Source: Promerops cafer (taxonomy: Eukaryota > Chordata > Aves > Passeriformes > Nectariniidae). From it: a stretch of DNA of 64,000 nt. Of this stretch, positions 1 through 12,976 are shown piece after piece (the stretch's first letter is position 1; the number at the start of each line of letters is the position of its first letter). The stretch lies in assembly GCA_013398275.1 (NCBI GenBank), contig VZSE01008496.1, positions 138,385 through 202,384 on the forward strand, in the 5' to 3' direction. The notes under the pieces were generated by a model that saw only the letters and a program-made list of their open reading frames with translations, searched no databases and had not been told where the DNA came from. Made by a program: the position numbers and the translations under genes.

Positions 1-560
1 TGGCGAGCGCGGAGCTCCGCGATCCCGTATCAGGGCCGCAGAGGGCGGCGGGGCCGAGGAGCGGGGCTGCTGTGGAGGGGCGGGGACGCGGCGCTCTGTG
101 CTCGTGCTGAGGCGGAAAGCGGAGACGGAGCGGCCGGAGCAAGCACCGCCGGCTCCGTAGATGCACCGCCCTCCTGGCCCGACGGCCCGCAGCCAGGAGG
201 AGCAGCGCCGGCCAGAGGAGCGCGGGCGGCGCTCGGGGGGCTGCGGGAGCCGCTCTGTGGAGCGGAGCGGGCTCACCCGGGCTCACTCGGGCCCGGGCCC
301 GGGCGCGGCGCTGCACAGCGCCCTCTGCGGGCAGGGCGAGGGTGCGCCGGCAGGCTCAGGGCCGCGGGCCGCTCCCGCCCCATTATCCCGCTCCCGCCCC
401 GTTATCCCGCTCCCGCCCCGTTATCCCGCTCCCGCCCCTTTATCCCGCTCCCGTCTCTTTATCCCGCTCCCGCATTCGGACTGGTCCCGTTCTCACGGCC
501 GCGCCCCGTGGCCCACAGCCAGCGCTGGGGCTGCGCGGCCGAGCGCCCTTCAGCTTGAGC
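1..560. promoter_or_regulatory. CpG-rich, promoter-like island at the window edge
   Basis: The first 560 bases are strongly GC- and CpG-rich, in contrast to the AT-rich DNA that follows. GC-box cores are present (for example GGGGCGGGG near 75-85). This looks like a CpG-island promoter or first exon cut by the window edge. I could not recognise a coding exon on either strand. In vertebrate synteny RAB3C lies upstream of PLK2 in divergent orientation, so this could be its promoter region, with the transcript leaving to the left. That assignment is inference only. Confidence 0.5.
370..475. repeat. 19-bp minisatellite, about 5.5 copies
   Basis: Tandem units of CGCTCCCGCCCCGTTATCC start at 370, 389, 408, 427 and 446, with a partial sixth unit at 465. 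Early units differ by single bases and later units are more diverged (CCTTTATCC, TCTCTTTATCC). It sits inside the CpG island. The period is not a multiple of three, so an open frame through it cycles frames and gives a proline/serine/arginine-rich artefact. Confidence 0.9.
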
Positions 561-2184
561 ATTGCTGGTCAGTGTTCTTGCTGTGCACAGTGACAGTCCC
601 TGGGCTGTCTCCTCATTGCATCCTGCTGTCCTGCTTTCTCTTGCCTCGCTTGGCTTTTGTCCGATCGCTGACAAACAGGATTGGGCAGCTCCGTGTCCTG
701 CTGCCGTGCCATGGCCATAGCCCCGCATGGACATGGGGACATCACTTGTGGATGGTGGCAGCCGTTTTTAGATGTCCGTACCAATGTCATTATGAGGTGG
801 TGCTTAATCATCCAAGAAGGTGTTTTAAATATCTGTCTCCACACTTTTTGCATAACCCCATCCTCTAATGCAGAGTCCGTATTTACCTTGGGTCCAAATG
901 GACGGGTCCACACAGGGTAGAAAAATGTATAAAGGGTGTTGGAGCCAGATTTAAGATTTGGCAAGTTCTGCTCTAATGAAAGGGTGAAGATGAGACATGG
1001 GTAACTGGAGATGTCTGCCCAAGGTTTGAGAGCTGGACACATCCCAGGCAGAGGAAAGGGCAGGAGAAGGCAGCAGTGGTGACTGAGGCAGGATAGAAAC
1101 AGCACTTTGCCCTGTGGGTTATCCACTTTACATATGTGGTATGCATTGCAGGAAGTGAAGCACCCATAGGAGCTGTGACACGAACAAATTGTGTCAAAGA
1201 GAGATGAATATGGATGAAAGTGTATGCCAGAAGAAATTTCACTCTAGATTTGCAAATTTTTAATTTCATTTGCACCTGTTTATACCTACCCCACTATAAT
1301 ACAAAGATAGGACAAGACATTGTGCATTTTTTTGAGCTCACCCTTCTTTCCTGCATAAAACACAGAATGTTGCTCTTTCTGCCATTGTAGATATCTTGAA
1401 TTAGTTCAGCATTTTAGACCCACCTGCATGGGTGCTAAGAATCACTTTTGGGTTTTCTTAATGCATGCAATTTAGTCTTACTATTGACTTTAGGTGAATA
1501 CCTAACAAAAATCATGAGTAACAACCCATTTCCCTCTAAAAACAGGGCACATTATATGTGTTATCAATTGCAGTTAGGGAAAAAACAGAGAGCTTTTTTC
1601 TCCTATGAAAGCTTTGTTTCATGGGGTTTTGGTTTTAGAAAGTCTTATAAAGATATCACATAATCCTGAATATATATTAAACTATAGTCTTCCATAAAAG
1701 ATTTCTCATTCTGAAATATCACTTTAAATCCTAGCTGAATAGATATTTGAAACAGTAGATTCAAGTGTTCAGAGAAGTTTTTGATTATGGAATTTAGTAA
1801 ATAGATACTATGGATTTACTATTATATTAAACTTTTAATGTAGATTTACTGCAGATACATTAGAAATTTAAGACTTAAATGATGCCAGGTTCCTAAATTT
1901 ATCCCAAGACAAAGATCCTCCACAGCTTTCAATTATATCTACATTTATCTTAGCATTGAAGTCTTGAAGCAGTCTCTCACCTAAAATCTCCACACAGACA
2001 GCTATTGATAGAGCATGAAGCTGTGTTACTTCTACATTATTATATGTCCTTTTATAAAGCATGGGGTTTATTTTCTTTTAGTACAAATGTTAAAGTAAAC
2101 AGACATATGCATAAACAATACTTTTCTTTTTCTTTCTTTGATTTTTCAAATGCATAAAAATGCACAAATAACACTGATTTTGTA
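561..2184. other. Non-coding stretch, no gene seen
   Basis: GC content drops after the island, and short open frames occur on both strands without recognisable domains or supported splice structure. If a transcript starts in the neighbouring island on the + strand, its introns would be here, but nothing in the sequence proves that. Confidence 0.5.
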
Positions 2185-2303
2185 GCATCATAGAGTGATT
2201 TGTGTTGGAAGGGATCATCTGGTTCTAACTCCCCTGCGTTGAGCAGAGACTCCACCCACTAGACCAGGTTGCTCAAAGCTTCATCCAGCCTGGCCCTGGA
2301 ATT
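2185..2303 (-). mobile_element. CR1 LINE 3'-end fragment
   Basis: About 120 bp match the CR1 3' region read in reverse. The left edge has the ATCATAGA-type 3' terminus followed by TTGGAAGGGATCATCTGGTTC. Then come the typical CCACTAGACCAGGTTGCTC and CATCCAGCCTGGCC blocks. It is a severely 5'-truncated copy, as is usual for CR1, and is moderately diverged. Confidence 0.9.
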
Positions 2304-4830
2304 TTGCATTGTGTGTTGGTTGAAGAAACAATTCAGGAGTAATTTCTTATTACTCCATTTTTGTCTCTTTGTTGTCTGGCAGAAACGTCATCTTTTTCTT
2401 TCTCCCTTCTTCAGACACTTTTGAAGATGATATCGGAGAGAAATGGACCAGAATGAAATAGTATAGTGCTAGACACAAGCAAGCTTTTGTACCTCAAGCA
2501 TGGTAGTCCAGTGGCCTGCTGTGATGATACTCCTGAATACTCTTGTCCACAGAGCACTGTGTTTCTGGGTCAAGAGTTTCTGTTGATTAGTAATCACTGG
2601 GTCACAGTAATATTACTATTTTTGAGGCATGGTGTACTTGAAGCTCTCTTTTAGACATTATTTCTAAGAACTAGTTATTTTCACCAGGTGTTAACATACA
2701 GGGGATCCAGTTTAGTAAAATATCTTATTCTTTTAATCAGGAGTAGTAGAAATACCAGAGGAGTAGTCACGAATATCAATTCAGATTTTCAGGTGTATTG
2801 ATTAAACTACCTATTTGTTTTTCCCACAGTCATGGGAATTATTTTTTTTCCCTTTTCAAAATGGGATTCCCAGTTGAACAAGTGTGTTATTATTTGCTAA
2901 TTGAAACTAAAGAAAACAAGACAAACATTAGTTTTCTTTAGGTTATGGCCAAAAGTCATTCAAATAACATAAGTCATCACAAAAGCTAGCTCAGAATGAA
3001 CATGCTGCATATCAGATAGTTCATGCAGTTAATCTGACTTATGTAGATGTAGAACAGTGTGATTTTAGGACACTTTTTAATCTTTCTAACAGAGTTTGGT
3101 TTTTGCCCAAAATACTATTCTACGGCACATAGAAGATAAACAATAACTTTCAGAGCTGCCTATGAAATGTAAGAAAACTTGAAATAATAAAGGCACCAGG
3201 AGGCAGCTGGTTTGTAACCAAGTGAGTTATTATTCACTAATGTTTTGAATGCATGAACTCTGAAATGATGGAGACATTAACAAAGCTGTTTCTCAATTTT
3301 GCACTAGAGGTCTACATAAGTAAAGATAACACAGATGCAATGTAACTTCACAAGTTCAGTGCATATATTGGGAGCAAATATTCTCTGTGCTTTCAAAACT
3401 TTCAAAGTGCAGGCCATGCTCTAATATTAGCAAGTAAGTAAGATTCAGAAGTAGAAGACAGCTGAGTTAATATGGAGAATAATAAGGAAAAGACAGTTAA
3501 CTAATGATCATAGCTCCTTTCTTGTAGTTCTTAGATCAGCATACAAATCCTTTCAATTCTTGATTTAAGAAAATAAAGGTTCTTACTAGGTACATAATTC
3601 TAGCCATTATGAAAGATCAGTACCACTTGACAATGTTTTCTGTCATGTTCTCTCCCGTAAGGTCAAATAGCTTTCTTTTTTCCCCCTGACCTTTTAGAAA
3701 ACAGTGTTTCTTTTACTCCAGCGTGCCATTTGACTTATCCTGGGATTGGACTTTGAATGCAGAGAACAGAAAAAAGGGAGTCACGAGTATTTCACAAAGC
3801 AATTAAGGTCATTCAGCCTCACTCAGTCTGACATGTTTTCAAATCTGGCTTATGATTGTAAAATGTAAATGCTGAGGTATGCCTTCTTTAGATATTTCTT
3901 TAAAAAAGAAATCTTTTGACTACATGAAGAGGAAATGTAGACAGCAAGAAAATTATGATTAGAGACCTCAGAAATGTTTCTTTACAGTTTTAAACATTAT
4001 TCCATCAAGAAGCCAAGCATAAGTTAACAAAATACAGATCTGAAATTAAGCTGGAAATTGATAGTGGATTTGGCATTGAGACAAGATCTGTCTCGAGCAC
4101 AGATCTCCAATACACAGCCTTTGAAAAAAAATCTGTGGGGAGTTCTTGTCAGGCTAGAAGACAGATAAAGTACATAGAATCTTGTCATGGGCAAACTATG
4201 TTGTATTTGCAACAGATGAAGATTCTTCACTGCTGTATAGATACTTGGGTTTGTGACTATGGCAGATTCTGCAAATCCTTAAAATCCCAACAGACTAGAC
4301 TCACACGTCAGGCCACATGACAGCACACTGCTGATGCATGAACTGGAGATGCCACAGTCAGGAATGAGAAAGCAATTGCTAAAAGAACAAGTCTGATGCT
4401 CATCATATGAGGCTTGACAGGCCTGCATTACAATGAAAGACAAGCAAACAGTTCTGTCAGGGATTTTTTTTTCCTTCTTCTGATTCTCAGAACAGAAGAT
4501 ACTGGTGGTCTATTCACTATTAAACTTTGCAACCACTAGAACTGTAACATAGGACTGAAATGCAGCTTTTTATCTTGTGGATCAAGGACCAGCATAAATC
4601 ACCAGAGTTTTGCTGTTGATGGAAAAGAGCATTGGGTTAATGTTTTTGCACTGTTGTTGCCATGGCTACTGGGTCACAGCACCACATACACCATCACATT
4701 TCATACATCCTCATAGTCTACATGCAATGGTTTCATTGCTGTGGAGAAAAGGGAGAACTTGTGATTTTCACTTTCGCTTGCACAGCACCGTGGTCTTGTC
4801 TGCAGTAAGGTCACTCAGGTCTGTGGAGAT
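2304..4830. other. Non-coding stretch, no gene seen
   Basis: AT-rich unique-looking DNA. Open frames are short and none shows a conserved domain or a plausible exon with flanking splice sites. No repeat family was recognised. Confidence 0.5.
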
Positions 4831-4960
4831 GAAACAGGCATTTCACACTCCTCCCTCTGAAAGCATCTCCCTATGCTGTGTGTCCCAGGGCTGAAGAAAC
4901 AGGCATTTCACACTCCTCCCTCTGAAAGCATCTCCCTATGCTGTGTGTCCCAGGGCTGAA
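4831..4960. repeat. Perfect 65-bp tandem duplication (two copies)
   Basis: Copies are 4831-4895 and 4896-4960, each starting GAAACAGGCATTTCACACTC and ending CCCAGGGCTGAA. I see no difference between them. The perfect identity implies a very recent duplication, or an assembly effect. Confidence 0.95.
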
Positions 4961-7900
4961 GAACAGAAACATCTAATTCTTGACTCACCACCACCTTATG
5001 TGAGCACTCACACCTCTATGCCTCTGCATGTCTAATGACCTGTCCAGGCAAGGGGGAAAATTCCACCTGGAGCTGAAGGTGGCAGTAATGTGTCTTCTGG
5101 CACAGATTTTGGTACCAACTCTAACTTCAAAAATCTTAAAAATATCTGCTCAGCTGTTTCATGAAAAAGGGACTTAACACTTAGACTCTGCAAACAATTC
5201 AAGAGGAGTTCAAAGTGATGTACATTCATCATGATGGGCAGATTGTGGTTAAAGATGATACAAATTATGGATCTAAAGTCCATGCTTGGAATTGTGCATA
5301 TACCTGTAGAGATGTTTACTAGCAGTGCATGCATAGTCAAATTAAAAAAAGCATTTGAATTATATGCCAAATATATTGCTTATGTAATGCTTTTGCAGCA
5401 GGACTTCTATTAATGTCATCAACATAAACTTTATGTCAGAAGAATGCTTCTTGTATAGTGCATGCATTTCTATACCATTATTCACAAGATCTGGCCTAGA
5501 CAAGAGGAAGCTATGATAGCAGAAAAGAGAGTACATCAATTTGTGTAAAGCAGAGAAATTTGTTGACATGGCCAACTAAATAGTTTTGCCAGGTCTGTGA
5601 TATGCCACACCACCAACCTGAATGGTCACTGGATGGCATTGATGGCTCAGTGCTGACAACAGCTCAGATCAATCAGATGGCCTAGAAAGAGGGGTTCTGG
5701 GACTACTGCTCTGGTAGGAATTTTCACACAGTTTGTCCTGTCAAATAATTTCTGCACTGCCAAAAGGCTTGTTAAAACAGCATAGTAGCAAATGCTGCAT
5801 AATGAATTTATATGTTTAAGGTTTTGCAGAATGATCAAGGGAAGTCACAGCCATAAACAATGGGGTTTAGGCTCTCAAACCAAGCAGTCTGATTTTTTTT
5901 CTACTCTTGTTGAGAGGTTGATCGGTTAAAGAAAGCATCTGACGAGTTTTATCAGATATACACAGAGTCAGTGAGATGTGTGGATGCTGTGTTCATTCAT
6001 TTTGCATCTGAATTTTCTGTCTTCCCTCAGTATGATGTTAGCATAAAGCTCCCAGTAATTAATGGAAATCACAGAAAGAGCTACAGTTCATCAATTCTTC
6101 TACAGTTCGCTAGATTTTATTTTGAAATTTTCTGCTATAGTAACTGTAGATTTAATTAAAAATAAAGGTGAAAAGAAGAAACAGTTGAAAGAACCACATA
6201 TAGTCAGCTTGTATATTTTTCAGCCAGAAATATAAAAATGAATGAGGAAACAAATATATTCACATTTAGCTGTAATATAATTTAATTTTTCTTGCTTTTT
6301 TTTTTCCACTGATAAGCATTTCAAGACAGAAACACAGTTGCTGCTAATGATATTATGGTGATTTTATCAAGTACTTCCCATGAATACTCTGCAGCTGTGT
6401 TAGAAGAGGCTGTTGTGGCAGGAAACAACCTAATAGATATTTTTGGGTCCCTTAGCTACACATGACTCAGGAAGAAAAAGAATCATTGCTTGATTTTCTA
6501 TTCTGCATAGGTACTTAAAACACCAATCATCAGACCTACTCAGACATCAGTCCTATTTCATCAGGGATTTTAAGAATAGGCCTCTGGAGGTCAAATGTGA
6601 GGATGTAATTCTGTGAGATGCTGATCCCCTGTAGATCTCATTAGCTTTCAGTTAGAGGCATCCACCTTCTCTCAGATCTGAAAACTTGGGCTGAAAATCA
6701 AAACCAAGGAAGGAGCTCCAACTCAGCCTTTAATGTCAGATCAAATTCATGATCATTTGGAGTCTTTAAAAGCAGGTAATAATTTGCTCACCAGAGTAGA
6801 GACATTGAGTGGTTGGCAGATTCCATACATGATTAATGACATATTGTCTATCTGCATTTTACTCCTTATTTCCAAGTTAAATGCTTCCACAATTCCCTGT
6901 CTTCCTTGTTATACATGCAGTACATTATCATGCAAGGGAGCTGGCAGTAGCCTCTAGCATTAAGTCACCATTTTTTCCATTAAAGGGGAGCATTTCCATT
7001 GTTTCAGAGAAATCATTACATCCCTTCTCAAAGATCTGCAACTGCCTCAATCTATTTGGTACATTCGTATTTTGGATGTCTGTTTCTGCAGGAAATGTAA
7101 AAAGCAGAGGATCCTAGGTAGAGAGAAGAGAAGGTAGAGAGAGCAGAAAATCCTAGAACTTTACAGAGCAAGTCAGGAAGCAAATAGACACAATGATGGA
7201 AGCTACAAGGATGTGAACAATGGTTTGAGTTTGTGAGTTTAGCAGAGTCAGGTTTTAAGAAAGCAGAAAAATATGCTTAGCAAGATAGTAGAAAATTCTA
7301 AGCTTAATACTGGATTGTTGTGTATTGTTTCTTAGAGCGTACAAGCAAGCATTGTTAGAAGCAGGTGTACGTGTGCTTTTAGTGACTCACTAGAGCAAAT
7401 GTCTGTAAGCTTTCGCAGTATGCTATTGGCTAAAAAACTTTTAAAATGTTCTGTAACAGAGATAACTTCTGGGTGCTGTGGCATGTGTGAGCTGTGTCAT
7501 CTTTCCTGTGTCCCTTGTAACCCATGAGACTGATGACTAAATGGACAGCTCACAGAACGCATTGCCTAGCAGTCCTGTCCGGTGTGCATGAGCTGGAACG
7601 ACGACGTGTTTCCTTCTCCTGCTTTTACTTACTGCAAAATTGTACACACCTTACCAGAATGACAAAGGAGCACAAACATCTGAACCTAAGGGAAAATTCA
7701 GCCGTAATATCTTGGTTTAGCTCACTGTGCCTGGCACTCCTATGGGCATGCTCATTTGGTATGCAAGGCTGAGGGTGCAGAGGAATTAATCAGGAAGGGA
7801 ATTAATCAATCTGTTTGCATAGTCTGTCCCAAGTGCTCTGGAACCTGCAAATTGTGCAGAAAATGAGAGCATGAAGGCAGGTAGATAAAGATAGGATGTG

Positions 7901-10900
7901 TTGGCTTGATGTTTGCAAATGAACCCAGTTCTGTCATCATGACTTCCTTCATAAGGAACTGAGCAAAATTCTGGCAGCTGGCCATAGAGTGCACAGTTAG
8001 ATATTCACTGCAGAAACCATTGTGTCATTTTAAGACATTTTACGGAGCAGGCCATTTTCCAACCAGAGTCAGTGATGGGTCACAAGTAATTTCATTAGCT
8101 GTTCTCTGCAGTAGCATTTTCTAGCAAGGAGGAGGAGCAGACAGTCCTCAGGGAAGGATCCCTTACCCTGACACAATGCAGAGAAATTCTCACTCCAGTC
8201 AGCTTCCATGTTTCTCATTTTTAACCTGCCTAATTGAAGTCTAATCTGCATACATTCTCACAAGTGCAATCAAAATGCCAAGCTGCTCATTATGGAAGTG
8301 TAAGCGTGGTCAGAAATTTGCTTGAAAGTAGGTTTGGATTCTGCCTTTCCCACTGACTCATTGTTGGCTTAAGAAAGTCCCTTGGTCCCTGTATCTTTTC
8401 TCATAAAATAAAATAATGTTGTTATTTCATCATAGTTGCTGCTCAGATAGGAATGTTAGGAACAGGAAAAAAAAAAAACAAAAATTGAAGAAAAAAATAT
8501 GACAGAATTAATTAGATTGTATTCTTTGAAAATTGTTCATATTATGATCCAACAAAAGTGAGATACTTACAAATAAGAACAGAAAAATAAGTGGACAATT
8601 ACTCCTAAATAAACATATGTCTCTATATGATGAAGAAGAGAAATTAATTATTCAATTGGAACTCTATTTTCTGAGAACTTTCTGCCCAAATTTCTGGTAT
8701 CTGTAATGAAATGCAGAGGAATGACAATTAATGCTATGCTGGCAATAAATTTTAATCTTGCTTTGGATTCTCTAACATTCACTGGTATAGCTTTTCAGAC
8801 AGCATTTTGCCTATTCAAATAACTACAAGTAAAAATATTACTTAAAGAAAATTCAAGATTCTAGAGACTATTATATTTTTTAATATTTATCAAAGTCTAG
8901 CTACTTTCTCTGCATAGCAGAAGGAAAACAAAAGTCTCTATGGCATACACTGTTCGAAAATTACCACTGAGATATTTTGGTTAGCTTCTAGCAGGGCCTG
9001 ATCATTTGTGCTTACTATTTCTTCTAACTTAAGGACCACTCTTTATGTTCTTGGTTTAGGCACACTCAGAAGGAAGAATTTACTTTAGGCAGTACCTGCT
9101 TCCTCAGATTTTAGTACATGATATGCTCATCTGGTTAGAAACACAAAACAAGGTCATATGGCTCTAGTTTCAAGAATATGAAATGCAGGTTTGTGCATGA
9201 TAATCTAATTTGCCACTAGGATTGACTTCATAATTACTCATCTGTAAATCCTGTAAGGCAAAAACATAAGGAATGTGGTAATGTAAACTTTTTTGTATTC
9301 ATCCAGTGTACCAGATCATACCAGCCCTATGATAGCTACTTAAATACTTGACAAGTTCAGTCAACCAACAATAGCAACGAACACTCTGAGTATGGACATG
9401 CAGGCAAAGCATTACATCAAGGGCTCTATTGTTCAAATGTATGTATTTTTAGGGTGGTCAGAGTGCAGTGTCAGATATCAGTAAAGAGGAAGGAAAAATG
9501 CATTCATGGGACAAACATGCTTTCATGCACTGGTCTTTTGGCATCATTCCCCTGAGCTCTAATAGTTTGCAAGGAGACAGTGCAAAGACTTCCTCTGAAC
9601 AGAGCTGGTGAAAGAAGTCATCTGTTAGATCCAGATGATCTTTATTTTTTACCTAAAGAAATATGACAAAAAAAGCCATATATTTTATATTAAAAGTCTA
9701 GCATCAAATAGCTTTGAGTGTAAATAAGCAGAAGACTTGTTTTCCATGTATTTTAAAACCTTTTGATTACATTTCTATGGGAAATAATGAGAAGGCTGAA
9801 CCTATTATTCTGCCTGAGACCTACATCCATGTAAATTCTGTCATAGGTGCTTAATGACTTTTGCAGCACGTGCTTCTCAAATGGGAATAGTTTCACTGCA
9901 CAAACAGTAGGTTTTACACAGAGAACAAACATAATGTTGCTTTCTAAAAGTAATGCATCAGGAAGTGAAGATTAGAGCCAACAGGAGTTCCTATTATACA
10001 GAGGAAAAGCAGGTGTATCAGTTGATACGATGCATGTATGTAGCAGCTCTTGAGTCAGCCATGCCAAAAAGCATTCAAGAAGCTGGCTTTTCTGGCTTTA
10101 GAGTCAAGATTTACCACAGAGATTGCACCTGCTCCTATTTTTCAGTAGAAAGTTGCTATAGAGTCTATTTGATTTGCAGCAACAATATTTACCAAAAGAG
10201 GGGGTGGTCATAGGGGAGAATTTCAAGAAGCCTCTCCGATCTGCCTCCACAGCTCAAGAAAGTGCACTGGTGCAGGGACCAGACTCTGAATAACAACGAG
10301 ACTGAGAAACACTACTTCAACATCATGAGCAACTGAGGCACTGGAAATTCATGTAAAAGTGGACAGTCAGGGGAAACTGATTTTCTGCAATGACTTCAGG
10401 CAGAAGTTGATTGTGTTTGCCTTTATGTATGTGGATGAGAGGTGAGGGAATAATAAGGAAAAAAGGAAAGAAACTTTCCTTCCCAGAGACTTGTGAGCAT
10501 TTTACACATATTTCCAGGAGAGAGAAGAGCTCTTACAAACTTTTCATGACTGCAGCATTATCCCTTAGAAGAATCTTTAATGCTTCAGGAACAAAATAAA
10601 TACCAATTGAAGCTGACAACAAATATAGATTTTAAGTGCCACACATCATAAGTAAAAGCATCTCAGGTTCAAATCCAAGTACTTACACTAGTACCCCATG
10701 TTTCATAACACTTTCCCATAAGAGAAGAAATCTAGTTACCCAGCATGTGCTTTTCTTTGCTCCTGCAAAGCTACTTCAGACTACTTCAGCTACCTGAAGT
10801 AGTCCGCTTTCCCAAAGTCCCTGGCTCTGCACTCCAGGGTTTTAACACACAGTCTATACCAATTTTTTAGGCCCTAGGCAGTGTAGGGAATCTTGTTGAG

Positions 10901-12944
10901 TGTGTTTAGCAATAAAGGATACTTAGTACAGGAGCACAGTTGGCAAAAGAAGAATGAGTGACTACTTTCCTTCAGCAGCTTTGGCCTAACTGGTAAACTC
11001 CAGCCATGGTCTCTAGGCTTTCCTCATGAATCTTCCAGGTCATCTCTCCCTGATAACCACCTTCAGTCATTCCTTGGTAAAAGCACTGAGTACAGCCAGA
11101 ATTAAGCTCTAAAGGCATATTCAATATCCAAGATTTTTCTCTGTGCTAACCGGAATTACATATAGACCACGTATGTTTTGTTTTGAACAGACACAGCAGA
11201 GGTTTTAATTGATATTTATATTTCATATCTGACTACTGCAGTTATCAGTTTAAGTGATAGAAGTCAGACTTGGCAGCTCCATGTTATACAATACTAGTAG
11301 ATGTGCTGTATTTATGCTGCAGAAGGTTGTAGTATCTGCACTAAATTCAGGAGTAGAAAAGAGGATTCATAACATTTAACTGTTTATAGTTCATTTTCCT
11401 ATATGATAATAATATAGGTGTTTTGTATATCTACTACAATCTCAACTACTTGAAGACAAGAAGATTAAGCTATAGAGAATATTAAAAATCTTTCCTTGCA
11501 CACACAAGAAAAAAACATAAAAGAAGTCTGTTTTAAGGTAATAAATTAATGCTTATGCTAGATTAGTAAAATATTGATTACTATTAGCATAAAGCCAGCA
11601 ATATCTTTCAAAATATATATGTAGGCACCACACTATTTTTTTTTGGAAATTTTTGATAAAACAAAGACAATACTATTAACTATGTGCCGTTTAAACTGAC
11701 TTCACTTAAAGACAGGACAACTGGGTACAGAAATAAAATCTATGTTTCCTTTCTTCTAGAACTACCTTGACAAAGGTTATAATTATAGATGACTAAGGAA
11801 AAGGGGTTCTCATTTTGGGTCAGAGCCAAGCCATTACGCTGTGACAAACATGCAAGTGGTATCAGTATATTTTTGTCACATAAAACCTAGCTGTTTTGAG
11901 GAAAGAGAGACTGGCGGTTTTTTAAGCCTCATGGGGCGGCTGCCAGAAAATTTTGATTCTTTAGGATACTTTAAAACACAATTTTTATCCTCTACATTCC
12001 CCTCCTTCCCAGAACTCTGGTAAAGGCTGATGTCACATCTGAGCTGCTAATATCATGATACAACTCTTTCAGATTGCTCACAGACTCTTCTTTCTCCTTT
12101 CTCTCTACCATCTCTTTCTGCATTTGCTAACAGAAAATATTTGTGTGCATTTTCAAATGGATGCTGGAAAAGCTGGCAAGTCCCTTCTCAATGACTTTCT
12201 CTGAGGAAACAGTGTCAACAGCATAAATCTCATGTATAAAAAAAAATTGAATTAAACAGTGCTGGATCATGTGTGCTGCTTCTTTAAATGCTCTCACCCA
12301 GCAGGAAATGAAAACTGAGCTTAATATTAGTACTCTTGAAAACAATAAAATATTTTTCTTTATGTGCATTACCTTAATTCTCAGCAAATTAGCAAGCAAA
12401 GTCATCAATATATCCACCTATCATTCACCCTATGCAATCAGAATTTACTCCTCATATGTAATTATGTCCAGCAAATATATTTATCTGTTGTATGTCTTGG
12501 AAGGCTGCAACTCAACCTCTAATGCTGTATTTCCTTTAGCAGACTCTCTCATAACTACCAAAAGGAAATTAGTTGGAGCAGTGAACAAGAAAATATTAAG
12601 CAGGTAAGTAAGCTCTTGACTTGTGTTAACAAATATAATTTATGGCACAGAAATTGTTCTCTGCTGAAGATTTTTCCTCCAGAAACTGAGATAACTGAAG
12701 GAAAAAAAAAAAAATTCATGAGTATTATAATCTTATTATCCTTTAATGATGATTTTCTCCAATTTTTTCTTTCTAGGATCCTGAACTTGAACATATGAAT
12801 TTGGTGTTCAAATGTTGTATAACACTAGTTTTCAGACCCCAGTTTGGCAGTTTGCTTTGTTTACACATTTTCACCAAGGAATCTTGCCTGTATAAGCTGA
12901 ATGAATGCTTCATTTGCATAGGCCACACTATATCAGCTTGGCTA
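4961..12944. other. Long non-coding stretch, no gene seen
   Basis: Eight kilobases of AT-rich DNA with no supported exon. An 11-bp perfect inverted repeat with a 4-nt loop lies at 10779-10804. A run of A at about 8468-8480 and other short homopolymers occur. No CR1 or LTR signature was recognised. Confidence 0.5.
10779..10804. repeat. Short perfect hairpin (11-bp stem, 4-nt loop)
   Basis: The left arm GACTACTTCAG (10779-10789) and right arm CTGAAGTAGTC (10794-10804) are exact reverse complements, separated by CTAC. A direct copy of CTACTTCAG lies just upstream at 10771. It could be a chance palindrome. Confidence 0.7.
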
Positions 12945-12976
12945 TCTAGTGATGGAACAGGTTGCCCAGAGAGCTG
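12945..12976 (+). mobile_element. Possible remnant of an older CR1
   Basis: The stretch TGGAACAGGTTGCCCAGAGA followed by GCTGGTGGATGTC resembles the CR1 3' UTR in sense orientation. It directly abuts the 3' end of an oppositely oriented CR1, which suggests that element landed in or beside an older copy. The match is only about 40 bp, so confidence is moderate. Confidence 0.5.

Noticed and set aside
161..868. 235-residue + strand open frame starting in the first CpG island
   Set aside because: It runs through the 19-bp minisatellite, giving low-complexity P/S/R-rich peptide, and the remainder has no domain or homology I recognise. Better explained by GC-rich composition.
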